Counted from the stretch's first letter, positions 35,176 to 43,556 are shown. The stretch is 64,000 nt of DNA from Paraburkholderia caffeinitolerans (GCF_902859945.1 NZ_CADIKL010000015.1:98384-162383); one strand, 5' to 3'. A program made the numbers and translations. Notes: generated from the letters alone by a model not told the origin.

Positions 35176-35640
35176 GATACCGGGACGATTATCGCGATCA
35201 GCGCGCAACCGCGACGCAACCGTTCGCGGCGGCCCGAAGCCAGTGTCCTCGAATCTTCGCGAAATGCCACGGCGCTTTACCGGGGTGAGCCGGCCTCTGG
35301 GTGTTCGGGCGACGATGAGAACCGATGACGCTCAATGGCCGAACCTGGGAGTCCATCGGAAGCGCGCGCAACGGGATCGCCTTGACCGGCGAACTTCCGT
35401 AGCGACCCACATGAGACGTTCGACATCTGGGTGCTCTGCGGCAGGCTTCTGGGTGCAGCGGCCGTACAGTATCGAGGCTGAATGAGTGCTGATCGGCCTA
35501 AGTGGACGTCCACAAACTCTGGCAGGCGGGTCCGCCTCGCGATTAGCGGCAGCCACTGATTGGGTCATGCTCGCTGACCGATTATCCGGCCAAGTTGCTC
35601 ACCCATCGCTGGTTGGCCCCAACGCAAAACAGCACCATGA
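35176..35640. other. Non-coding left flank of the accessory region
   Basis: No credible gene in about 465 bases. Short open frames occur in several phases but have no ribosome-binding sites or family patterns. In particular no HigB-type toxin gene precedes the HigA-like gene that follows. Base composition is more AT-rich than the core genes around it. Confidence 0.5.
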
Positions 35641-35670
35641 ATCGTATTGTGTAGCGCTACACAATACGAT
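35641..35670. promoter_or_regulatory. Perfect 30-bp palindrome, operator of the HigA-fusion gene
   Basis: The half-site ATCGTATTGTGTAGC (35641-35655) is followed directly by its exact reverse complement (35656-35670). It ends 48 bases before the chosen start codon. Short palindromes with a GTAG-CTAC or GTAC core are the usual operators of HigA-type antitoxins, so the site fits autoregulation by the helix-turn-helix at the N-terminus of the next protein. Confidence 0.75.
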
Positions 35671-35718
35671 ATGGTTGCAGTCATTGGCCAACAGGCAACA
35701 ATTAGCCGTGGAAAGCAT

Positions 35719-38700
35719 ATGGACACCAGCGAAGTCCGCCATCCTGGCGAGCGCATCAAGACAGAGATTTTCCCGGCGAAAATGTCCGTGACAAAAGCCG
35801 CTGAGCTAATTGGCGTCGGACGTCCAGCTCTTTCCAATCTGCTCAACGGGAAAGCGTCCCTCACTGCCGATATGGCGATTCGCATCGAGAAGGCATTCGG
35901 ATTCCCCAGGAAAGATCTGCTCGAAATGCAGGCTCGGTACGACGCTTTCAAGGCTAAGCAGAAGAGCGTTCCGACGAACGCGAAAACGTATGCCCCCCCG
36001 TTCCTGGCAATCAAGGCGAATGACATTGAGAACTGGGCTTTGCACAACATCGCCGCTCGCAGCAGGTTTGCTGTATTCCTGAGGACCTTGGTCCATTCGA
36101 CAGGCAGCGGGCTTACGGAAGTGGATTTCCCTGGTAACGACGACTCCCAGCGCGCCGGCTGGGACGGTCGAATCGTGGCGAATGAGGGAACTCCTTGGGT
36201 GCCAGCTGGCTACTCGGGTTGGGAGTTCGGCACCAACGAGGATCCAAAGGCGAAGGCGGACAAGGATTACAAGAAATGCGTAGCCGCAACTGATGCAAAC
36301 GACAGGGCATCAATGGAATTCGTTTTCGTCACTCCCCGCAGATGGGCCGGCAAGAACGCTTGGGTTGCTGAAAAGAAGAGAGATGGTTCCTGGAGGGATG
36401 TCCGGGCCTACGACTCCAGCGACCTGGAACAGTGGGTGGAACAGTCGCTGCCCGGACAGGCATGGTTTGCCAACGAGACTGGCTCCCCTGCGCAGGATGT
36501 ACGCTCGCTCGACAAGTGCTGGATAGACTGGGCGAACGTGGCGACTCCGCCGCTGCCCGGCTCGCTGTTCAGTTCGGCAATCGAGGACGCGAAGCGCAAG
36601 CTCGTTTCCCGCCTCGCAAAGGCGCCCACACGTCCAATCGTGGTCGCAGCAGACTCCACCGACGAAGCGCTGGCCTTCGTTGCCCAGTGCTTTGGCCCCG
36701 AAGGAAGTGCCGAACTGGAACCATATCGGTACCAGATACTGGTTTTCGATAAAGCCGGTGTCTTGCCGAAACTTGCAGGCGGGACGAGGCCGTTCATTCC
36801 AGTAGTGCACTCGCGCGAGGTCGAAGTTGAACTCGCGCCGTACGCTGAACAGATGCACTCCATCGTGGTGTACCCTAGGAACTCTGTTAACGCAGAACCA
36901 GACATCGTTCTCGAACCCGTCAGTTTCGAAACATTCGATTCCGCGCTTAAAGGCATCGGCAAGAAGCGGGACGAGGTCAAGAGTCTCGCAAACGAGTCGG
37001 GATGCTCGCTGACCGTTCTGCGCCGCCGTCTCGCGACCCTCGAGGCAGTGCGAGTGCCGGTTTGGGCAACGCAGCAACACGCCCCGGAGAACCTAATCGC
37101 CTTCATGCTGGTAGGCGCGTGGCACGCGCTCAACGAAACCGACAAAGCAGGGCTGTCCCTTCTGGCAGGCGACCGCACGTACGAAGCGCTGGAAAAGGAT
37201 TGTCAACGCCTGATCCAACTGAACGACTCACCGCTCTGGTCCATCGGGACATATCGCGGGGTCGTTTCGAAGATCGACCTGCTCTACGCCATCGCTCGGT
37301 ATGTGACCCGCGATGACCTGAAGAGGTACTTCGACGTCGCCCGGATGGTGCTGAGCGAGGACGATCCATCCCTGGATCTCGCCGAAGAGCAGCGATGGGC
37401 CGCATCCATCCACGGAAAAACCCGGGAATTCTCCCCAGCATTCCGTCAAGGTATTTCGGAAACGCTCGTCCTACTGGCCGTTCACGGCGCGGGCCTTTTC
37501 AAGGCTCGGCTGGGGATCGACACGGAGGCCGAGGCGGCCTTGGTAGTGTGCGACCTGCTTAACAACGATCCCCTCACCACGCGCATCCTTGAAGCCAACG
37601 ACAGAGACCTGCCGCTCTACGCCGAAGCGGCGCCGACCGAGTTCCTCTCGATCATTGAGCGCGACCTGAAGACGAGCAGTCCGGCAGTTTTCGGCCTCCT
37701 TCGCCCTGCCGGGTCCGGCATGTTCGGAAGCCCCAGCCGCACCGGACTGCTCTGGGCGCTGGAAGGGCTTGCATGGAATCCGGAGACGCTTCCCCGTACG
37801 GTGATGATCCTCGCACGTCTCGCGCAGATCGAGATCAACGACAACTGGGTCAACAAGCCGGCGCATTCGCTAGCAGCGATATTCCGATCCTGGATGCCCC
37901 AAACCGCAGCCAATAATGAAGAGCGCTTGGCATTGGTGAAGGTCCTGTTCGACAGGTTCCCGGACGTCGCCTGGACTCTTTGCGTCGCGCAGTTCGGCAA
38001 TCATCATCAGGTCGGGGACTATAGCCACAAGCCGACGTGGCGCCCGGACGGATACGGCCATGGTGAGCCGTTTCCGACGTGGGGGCCGATATTAGAGTTC
38101 GCGGGCACAATGATCGAGTTAGCCTTATCCCAGGCACACTACTCCGTTTCGATGCTGTCCGACCTGATCGACCGCCTCCCTGACCTGACGGATCCCGACC
38201 AGGATCGCGTATGGGCGCTGGTCGAGTCATGGGCGAAGACCGCAAGCGACAACGACAAGATTGCGTTACGCGAGAAGATTCGAGTCTCGACGTTATCCCG
38301 TGTCGCAACGCTGCGCGCGAAGAAAAGCGGTAAGAAATCCCGCGTAGCAGCCGCAGCAAAGCACATCTATGCCGCGCTCGAACCGAGCAACCTCCTCGAC
38401 AAGCACGCGTGGCTTTTCAAGGGCACCTGGATCGACGAGTCTGCCGACGAACTCGAAGACATCCAGAATATTGACTATGAAGCGCGCGAGACGCGGATCC
38501 GCAAACAGCGGGCCGATGCGCTGAAAGAAATCCACGGACAGTATGGCATCGCTGGCTTACTCGACACGGCAATCGGTAGCGGAGCATCGGGAACCATCGG
38601 CGCCGTTGCGGCCGAGCGTGTGCTCGACGAGCAAGAACTGCTCGCGCTCGTCACCTTGGCCTTTCAGAAAAGGGATGAGAGCGAGCCTGCGGCCCGTGCG

Positions 38701-39840
38701 TCGGAATGGCTGATCCAAGGCATTTTAGGAGTGGTGTCCAGCGACCAAAACCGCGAAGCATTCCTAAGGTCTTCCATTGCCGCGATAGGCCCCGAGAACG
38801 CGGCTCACTTCCTGGCGCTCGCGCCTTTCGGCGAAGCCATTTGGTCGCTGGTGTTCTCATACGGAGAGGAGGTTGAAGCGCGGTACTGGAAGGAGGTCGC
38901 TCCCGGGTGGCTGCGGGACGTCCCTGCGGAGATGGCGAAGGCGGTCGACATGCTCATGAGGGCCCGGCGCCCACGCGCCGCGTTCGCGCTCGTCAAGGAT
39001 CAACCCGAAAAACTGCCGGTCCGCACGTTGTTCCAACTTCTAACGGTCATGGCACAGGACGGCGACGACAAGGCGGGTGAATACCTGCTCGAACACTACT
39101 ACGTCGAAAGGGCCTTCGAATGCATCAATAGGACTTCCGAACTGTCGCTCGAACAGAAGGCCGGCCTCGAATTCGCGTATCTAGACGTGCTTGACCGTGC
39201 ATGGGACCGGCGCGCCGAGTCCGCAATCCCGAACCTCGAGCGCTACATCGAGAACCACCCTGAAGTACTGGTCCAAGCCATTGTCTGGACGTACAAGCGC
39301 AAGGACCGAGCTGAAGACCCTCCTGAATTCAGAGTTGAAGCAGAAAAGGCTAAACCCATGGCTGAACGGGGATTCAAGCTCATACAAGCACTGAAAAGGA
39401 TTCCTGGAAGCGACGAACACGGGGGCGTTGATCCCGAGCGCTTGGCGAAGTGGACCGAAACCGTACGAAAGTCCTGCGCCGAGCTGTCGCGCATCGAAAT
39501 CGCCGACATCGTCATCGGAGAACTGCTTTCCTCGGCACCAATCGGCACGGACGGCGCCTGGCCTTGTGAAGCGGTGAGGACTGTGATGGAAGATATCCAG
39601 TCCGAGGACGTGATGCGCGGAGCGCATACCGGCGTGTACAACTCGCGAGGGGCGCATACGCGAGGTCCCGGCGGGGACCAGGAACGCCAACTGGCCGACA
39701 AATACAGAAAGTGGGCGCAACAGATCCGGATGTCGTCGCCGTACGTGGCTTCCGAGCTGCTCATGAAGCTGACAGAGACCTACGAGCGGGAAGCTGTTCG
39801 GGAGGATACTGAAGCGAAAATCAACCAGAGATTGCGCTAG
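35719..39840 (+). CDS. HigA-type helix-turn-helix fused to a large putative defence protein
   Basis: The product is 1373 aa from ATG 35719 (upstream in-frame starts overlap or abut the operator palindrome). Residues 8-78 form a complete HigA-like XRE domain (HPGERIKTEIF at the start, LLNGKASLTADMAIRIEKAFG, then MQARYD). Residues about 105-250 form a separate module with GWDG (147-150), WEFG (168-171) and FVFVTPRRW (201-209), which looks like a PD-(D/E)XK nuclease-type domain although a canonical E-x-K is not evident. A VVAADSTDEALAFVAQCF segment follows, where related proteins might carry a P-loop, but no Walker A is present. The remaining 1000 residues are mostly helical and unrecognised. 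Composition is more AT-rich than the core genome. An AbiC-like gene follows after 65 bases. Confidence 0.85.
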   Translation: MDTSEVRHPGERIKTEIFPAKMSVTKAAELIGVGRPALSNLLNGKASLTADMAIRIEKAFGFPRKDLLEMQARYDAFKAKQKSVPTNAKTYAPPFLAIKANDIENWALHNIAARSRFAVFLRTLVHSTGSGLTEVDFPGNDDSQRAGWDGRIVANEGTPWVPAGYSGWEFGTNEDPKAKADKDYKKCVAATDANDRASMEFVFVTPRRWAGKNAWVAEKKRDGSWRDVRAYDSSDLEQWVEQSLPGQAWFANETGSPAQDVRSLDKCWIDWANVATPPLPGSLFSSAIEDAKRKLVSRLAKAPTRPIVVAADSTDEALAFVAQCFGPEGSAELEPYRYQILVFDKAGVLPKLAGGTRPFIPVVHSREVEVELAPYAEQMHSIVVYPRNSVNAEPDIVLEPVSFETFDSALKGIGKKRDEVKSLANESGCSLTVLRRRLATLEAVRVPVWATQQHAPENLIAFMLVGAWHALNETDKAGLSLLAGDRTYEALEKDCQRLIQLNDSPLWSIGTYRGVVSKIDLLYAIARYVTRDDLKRYFDVARMVLSEDDPSLDLAEEQRWAASIHGKTREFSPAFRQGISETLVLLAVHGAGLFKARLGIDTEAEAALVVCDLLNNDPLTTRILEANDRDLPLYAEAAPTEFLSIIERDLKTSSPAVFGLLRPAGSGMFGSPSRTGLLWALEGLAWNPETLPRTVMILARLAQIEINDNWVNKPAHSLAAIFRSWMPQTAANNEERLALVKVLFDRFPDVAWTLCVAQFGNHHQVGDYSHKPTWRPDGYGHGEPFPTWGPILEFAGTMIELALSQAHYSVSMLSDLIDRLPDLTDPDQDRVWALVESWAKTASDNDKIALREKIRVSTLSRVATLRAKKSGKKSRVAAAAKHIYAALEPSNLLDKHAWLFKGTWIDESADELEDIQNIDYEARETRIRKQRADALKEIHGQYGIAGLLDTAIGSGASGTIGAVAAERVLDEQELLALVTLAFQKRDESEPAARASEWLIQGILGVVSSDQNREAFLRSSIAAIGPENAAHFLALAPFGEAIWSLVFSYGEEVEARYWKEVAPGWLRDVPAEMAKAVDMLMRARRPRAAFALVKDQPEKLPVRTLFQLLTVMAQDGDDKAGEYLLEHYYVERAFECINRTSELSLEQKAGLEFAYLDVLDRAWDRRAESAIPNLERYIENHPEVLVQAIVWTYKRKDRAEDPPEFRVEAEKAKPMAERGFKLIQALKRIPGSDEHGGVDPERLAKWTETVRKSCAELSRIEIADIVIGELLSSAPIGTDGAWPCEAVRTVMEDIQSEDVMRGAHTGVYNSRGAHTRGPGGDQERQLADKYRKWAQQIRMSSPYVASELLMKLTETYEREAVREDTEAKINQRLR

Positions 39841-39905
39841 CTGGCGAATACCTCGCGCCTTTCATTCACGCTGATGCGCTCCGATCAACTAAAGAAAGGG
39901 AAGTG

Positions 39906-40742
39906 ATGGCGAACATTCCTGTTACTGACATGGTCGTACACGCATTTTCCCAGTTGGTAGACGACTCGGGTAATAGCGGAAGCTATCGAGAGCCATCGCA
40001 TTCGGACATCGAATTTCAAATCAATACGTCCGGGCTGGCGACCTTCGATCCCAAGCAACAGGGGCAGCTGATCGGAAAGGCCAAGCGGGTCAGATCTGTG
40101 CTGTACGAGGCGATGACGGCCAATCCCACCGCCGCCTCGCGGTTCGCCATGGGTCTCCTGGGAAAGATTCGTGCGTGTGGCGGCTTCCGCGCTGGCGCAC
40201 CAAATTTCGTTGGCTCCGAGGCGATTGCGAACGCCAAGTCGGCCTGCGACAGCGTTGGCTTTGTCCTCACAGACGACGGGACGCTTTCGCCGAAAGTGCT
40301 CACAGCTCTTCGTGGCCCAGAGCTGACCGATGCACTGCTGGGCTACGCGCGGCGCGCACAGCGAGGCGCCGAGGACGCAGCCCTTGTGGCTGGAACGGGC
40401 AAGGACCTGCTTGAGGCCACTGCTGCCCACGTGCTTATGACAATACGGGGCAGCTATCCCGCGGGAGCTAATTTTCAAGCCTTGTTGGGCATGGCCTTCA
40501 TTGCGCTGGATCTTGCGGTGCCGGAGATACCGGAAGTTCAGGGTGAGTCGCCTGTCCGCATTATGGAGCGGGGCCTGTTCGCCACCGCGCTCGGTGTTAA
40601 CCGCGTCCGGAACAAGCATGGCTCTGGCCACGGCCGCCCGTGGCTACCGACACTCACCGACGCCGAGGCCAAAGCAGCGATAGAGTCTGTTGGCACAGTC
40701 GCCAGCTACTTACTGGCAAAGCTCGCGACACACGGAAGGTAA
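39906..40742 (+). CDS. AbiC-like protein with HEPN-type C-terminal domain
   Basis: The product is 278 aa from ATG 39906 (AAAGGGAAG just upstream; GTG 39903 is also open). The C-terminal 115 residues fit the abortive-infection C-terminal domain: KDLLEATAAHVLMTIRG (166-182), then a helix, then VNRVRNKHGSGHGR (231-244). The last element contains R235-N236 and H242, the R-N-x5-H form of the HEPN RNase catalytic motif. The N-terminal part (SDIEFQINTSGLATFDP, 33-49) also resembles AbiC-type proteins. It is predicted to be a ribonuclease effector that stops growth on phage infection. It follows the HigA-fusion gene by 65 bases and is likely in the same transcript. Confidence 0.82.
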   Translation: MANIPVTDMVVHAFSQLVDDSGNSGSYREPSHSDIEFQINTSGLATFDPKQQGQLIGKAKRVRSVLYEAMTANPTAASRFAMGLLGKIRACGGFRAGAPNFVGSEAIANAKSACDSVGFVLTDDGTLSPKVLTALRGPELTDALLGYARRAQRGAEDAALVAGTGKDLLEATAAHVLMTIRGSYPAGANFQALLGMAFIALDLAVPEIPEVQGESPVRIMERGLFATALGVNRVRNKHGSGHGRPWLPTLTDAEAKAAIESVGTVASYLLAKLATHGR

Positions 40743-41503
40743 CCGCCCGCCAATCTTGAGAGATCAGATGGATGGCCGCTATGGAGATGCCGCTGCCGCT
40801 CGAATGACCGGCCAGCATCTCTCGCGACCGTCGCATGTTGGCCGATATCGGCAATTCGACATTCGACTGTCGGTAGACAAGCGTGCAGTCGCCGCGGCTT
40901 TTTACGGCAGTCGGCAGAGGATGGCGCGACATCGTTGTTCGCCTGGGTTCACGACTCCTCGATTCTTTCGCTCGTCACGATAAACGCGCTTATCTTAATC
41001 GCCGTGTTCTACATAGAGTTTTCGGGGAAAGCTTCGCTCGCTCGTACAACTAAATTTGTTAGCAGTTTCCAACTTTTTTAATAGCGCGGTGCATTGTTCT
41101 TCAGTTGTGGCGTTGCGCCCAGTATTGAATGACACGCCGCTTCGAGCGTTCCGTCATTCTCGCTTTCGCCGCGTCTGGTCCGCTACAGCCTGTCTTCTTC
41201 AGTACATTCGCGCCACTTCAGCCAGCTTGCTCGCTTTTCGCCAGAATGCGCCCTCGGCTTTCATTCTGGTCGCAAATTAACGGTAGTCCGCCGCGCGACA
41301 CTCAGCCATCGGCTCGACAATGATCAGGATAACTGACTAGGAGAATGGGCGCGTGACCTGATAGAACCACTGATAGCTCACGGCGCATCGCCGAAGTCCT
41401 GTGATCGCAGTATGGGCGTTGCAGCGAAGACCTGCAGGCGGGCGTCCCAGCGCGCCACAAACCGGCCGTCGATTACCCCTGGCAGGCAAGCGGTCTCGGA
41501 TGC
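40743..41503. other. Non-coding right flank of the defence-like unit
   Basis: About 760 bases without a convincing gene. Composition is AT-richer than the core. A 74-codon open frame at 41056-41280 contains PLRAFRHSRFRRVWSA, faintly like the N-terminus of MFS transporters, but it lacks a ribosome-binding site and continuity and was not called. No tRNA, integrase fragment or clear direct repeat marking an insertion end was recognised. Confidence 0.4.
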
Positions 41504-42049
41504 CTATTCGACGGGAGCCGGCTGAACGTTAAGTTCCAGTTGGGGTTCGCTGGGCACTTGCGTCGCGGGCGCGACGTCTTGCTCCGGCGTCGGCTGTTCG
41601 GTTTGAACGGCGGGAGGCGGGACGCTTTTGATCACAACGGGCGCCTCTGTGACTGGCGCCGTTGCTCTGGGCGGCGCGGTATGGGCGGCGGTCATGCCCG
41701 TGCCGACGTTCGAGCTCGTGGTGTTCGCACTCTTGAGGAGTCCGTGCGAATCGAACAGAAACACGGCCGCGGACGAGTGTGTGTCGGCGCCAGCGACGAG
41801 CGAACCGATGAGCGGGATATAGCTTTCCGGGTGCGGACGCGATGTCACGTAGGTGTAGACGAGCAGCGTCGAGCCGTCGTCCAGCGCGGTCTCGACGGAC
41901 GCCGGGCCGAGCGCGCTTATCACGTCTTGCAGTGTCGTCACGCCGTGCCTGAAGTTCGCCATCTGTTCTGGCCTCACGTCGACACCGGCTGTCACGCAAC
42001 CGGCGAGTAGTGCGCCGCACAGTAGCCCAGTGACCACTTTGCGATTCAT
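41504..42049 (-). CDS. Putative lipoprotein with SmpA/BamE-like N-terminal region
   Basis: The product is 181 aa from ATG 42049. A lipoprotein signal peptide ends in LLAGC (Cys18). The region after it (EQMANFRHGVTTLQDVISALGPASVETALDDGSTLLVYTYV) has the shape of the BamE/SmpA fold: a K/R-x-G-x-T helix start followed by G-x-P and a beta strand. The C-terminal 80 residues are low-complexity, rich in Pro, Thr, Val and Gln, and probably unstructured. The function is not known. The gene stands alone in the accessory region, but its composition is core-like. Confidence 0.75.
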   Translation of the reverse strand: MNRKVVTGLLCGALLAGCVTAGVDVRPEQMANFRHGVTTLQDVISALGPASVETALDDGSTLLVYTYVTSRPHPESYIPLIGSLVAGADTHSSAAVFLFDSHGLLKSANTTSSNVGTGMTAAHTAPPRATAPVTEAPVVIKSVPPPAVQTEQPTPEQDVAPATQVPSEPQLELNVQPAPVE

Positions 42050-42247
42050 GTCGCCTCGCCCCCTCGTGTTGATTCTAGGACGAACGCGGCTGGCCGGCAT
42101 GAAACGATCAGCGTCTGCACGCGCACGATCGCTCTTGCGTCGATTGGGATGCGCCCGCCGATTTCCTGTGCGTTGTTGCGCGAGTGGAGGGCGGGCGAAC
42201 TCCGTACTGGAAGATGGCGCTTTCCAGTAAGCGGATGCAGAACAGCG

Positions 42248-42436
42248 TCAGTGTGTCGTAACGCTGACGGCCACGATTTCGTATCCGGGGTCGGCGTTTT
42301 CGTTCGCCGCTTTTTCCGCGTCCTCATACGAGGTAAAGGACTTGGCCCCTTCGATCTCTGGCGCCATGCCAATGTCGCCGTCCTCTGCGCAGCAGAGGAA
42401 CTGCCTACCGGTCTTCACCACGTAGACGGTTCTCAT
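42248..42436 (-). CDS. Small conserved-looking hypothetical protein
   Basis: The 62-aa product (MRTVYVVKTGRQFLCCAEDG at the start) has two adjacent cysteines at 14-15 and an acidic, Ala/Asn-rich C-terminal half. The ATG at 42436 has GGAGGG 5 bases upstream, which decides it over an ATG four codons earlier. No domain was recognised. The good ribosome-binding site and balanced composition support a real gene. Confidence 0.6.
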   Translation of the reverse strand: MRTVYVVKTGRQFLCCAEDGDIGMAPEIEGAKSFTSYEDAEKAANENADPGYEIVAVSVTTH

Positions 42437-42576
42437 GTTTCCCTCCATGGTTTTCGGGGGAACTTATAGTCTAGCAGGGCGCCGGGCACCGGGTCAGGAT
42501 GGTTTTTTCACGTCGTGTTCACATCCGACGCCCTGACCTGCGGGCGTCCTTTAAACGGTAAGTGCGGCCGCGGCGC

Positions 42577-42656
42577 TCAACCCGCCCCGAGTTCGTTGAA
42601 CAGCCAATCCTGAAAGCTCTTGAGCTTCGGCAGATCCGCACGCGATTTAACCAAAT
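42577..42656 (-). pseudogene. C-terminal remnant of a LysR-family regulator (GcvA-like)
   Basis: On the minus strand the last 26 codons read DLVKSRADLPKLKSFQDWLF then NELGAG and stop. The pattern SRADLPKLKSFQDWL is the typical end of LysR-type regulators of the GcvA group (x-x-F-x-x-W-L-x-x-E). Everything upstream is replaced by the fragment of a hydroxyacid dehydrogenase in the opposite orientation, so only the tail survives. The junction is close to base 42655. Confidence 0.6.
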
Positions 42657-43244
42657 CGTTGCATCGACCGGTTGAATCCGCCGGCCAATTCTGTTCCTTC
42701 AACCATGCGATACGCGATCTGGGCGGCATGACGCTGGGCATGATCGGCGAGGGCGTGTTGGGGCAGCGCGTGGCCGAGATTGCGAAGGCCTTCGGCATGC
42801 GTGTGCTCTTCGCGGCGCACAAGGGGCGCGAGGGACTCGGGCCGCTTTACACGCCGTGGGACGAGGTGCTGGCAAGCAGCGACGTCATCGCGATACACAG
42901 CCCCTTGACGCCGCAGACGCGCGGCATGCTCGCGCTGCCCGAGTTTCGCGCGATGAAGCGCAAGCCGCTCATCATCAATAAGGCGCACGGCGGGCTGGTC
43001 GATGAGGAAGCGCTCGTGCGCGCGCTCGATGAAGGATGGATCAGCGGCATTGGCTTCGACGAGCTATCGGGCGAGCCGCCCGCCGAGAACAATCCGCTGA
43101 TGAAAATCGCCGGCCGGCCGAATGTGATTGTGACGCCGCACGTGGCATGGGCCTCAGACGAGGCGCAGCAAAGCCTCGCGGATCAGTTGATGGACAAACA
43201 TTTACCGCTTCGTCTGCGCCGAGCCTGTCAACGTGGTGGTATGA
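42650..43244 (+). pseudogene. Truncated and frameshifted D-2-hydroxyacid dehydrogenase (HprA-like)
   Basis: The fragment starts at a segment like SAGQFCSFNHAIRDL and keeps the NAD-binding region (MTLGMIGEGVLGQRVAEIAK), the SPLTPQTRGML block, the INKAHGGLVDEEAL catalytic region and the TPHVAWASDEAQQ histidine motif. About 110 N-terminal residues are missing. Near 43194-43200 one extra A shifts the frame: the shifted phase reads NIYRFVCAEPVNVV, the normal end of this family, then stops at 43244. Truncation plus frameshift make this a decaying gene. Confidence 0.75.
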
Positions 43245-43382
43245 AGGGCATCTGCTGCGATGCAGTGAATCTTCGATTTGTCCCTTTGCCATGCCGGCGT
43301 CGGATGCTCTTTCGGAGGGCCTTCCCGAAAACTTTGATGTTTCCCCATAGGTGCATCAGGTGATCGATGAGGGCCAGGTCGA

Positions 43383-43438
43383 GTCTCCAGGTCGTCTGAT
43401 CCGACGTCCGTGTGGAGACCCTGAGTCCGCCAGGGTCT
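43383..43438. promoter_or_regulatory. Nested inverted repeats upstream of the suf operon
   Basis: GTCTCCA (43383-43389) is matched by TGGAGAC (43413-43419), and AGACCCTG (43416-43423) by CAGGGTCT (43431-43438). The two inverted repeats overlap by four bases, so they are alternative pairings in RNA or adjacent operators in DNA. They lie 120-175 bases before sufB; a possible -10 element TACAAT is at 43451-43456. No iscR gene is adjacent. Confidence 0.5.
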
Positions 43439-43556
43439 TGGGTGCGGCTCTACAATGGTTGGTGAGAGTAAACAGGAGACCGTAATAATCGCGATGCCGC
43501 CGGTCGTCATGGGCGCGCGGCTTCGCGAGCGGTTTCCGCGCCATGCGGAGGTCCAG

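Noticed and set aside
35200..35640. HigB toxin gene expected before the HigA-like domain
   Set aside because: All short open frames in the interval were read; none has the HigB size and motif pattern.
41056..41280. Possible MFS transporter fragment (PLRAFRHSRFRRVWSA)
   Set aside because: The similarity is limited to about 16 residues, no ribosome-binding site is present and the rest does not look like a membrane helix pattern.
42492..42538. GGTCAGG ... CCTGACC inverted repeat as an insertion-sequence end
   Set aside because: Only 7 bases match, with no transposase fragment or target duplication nearby.
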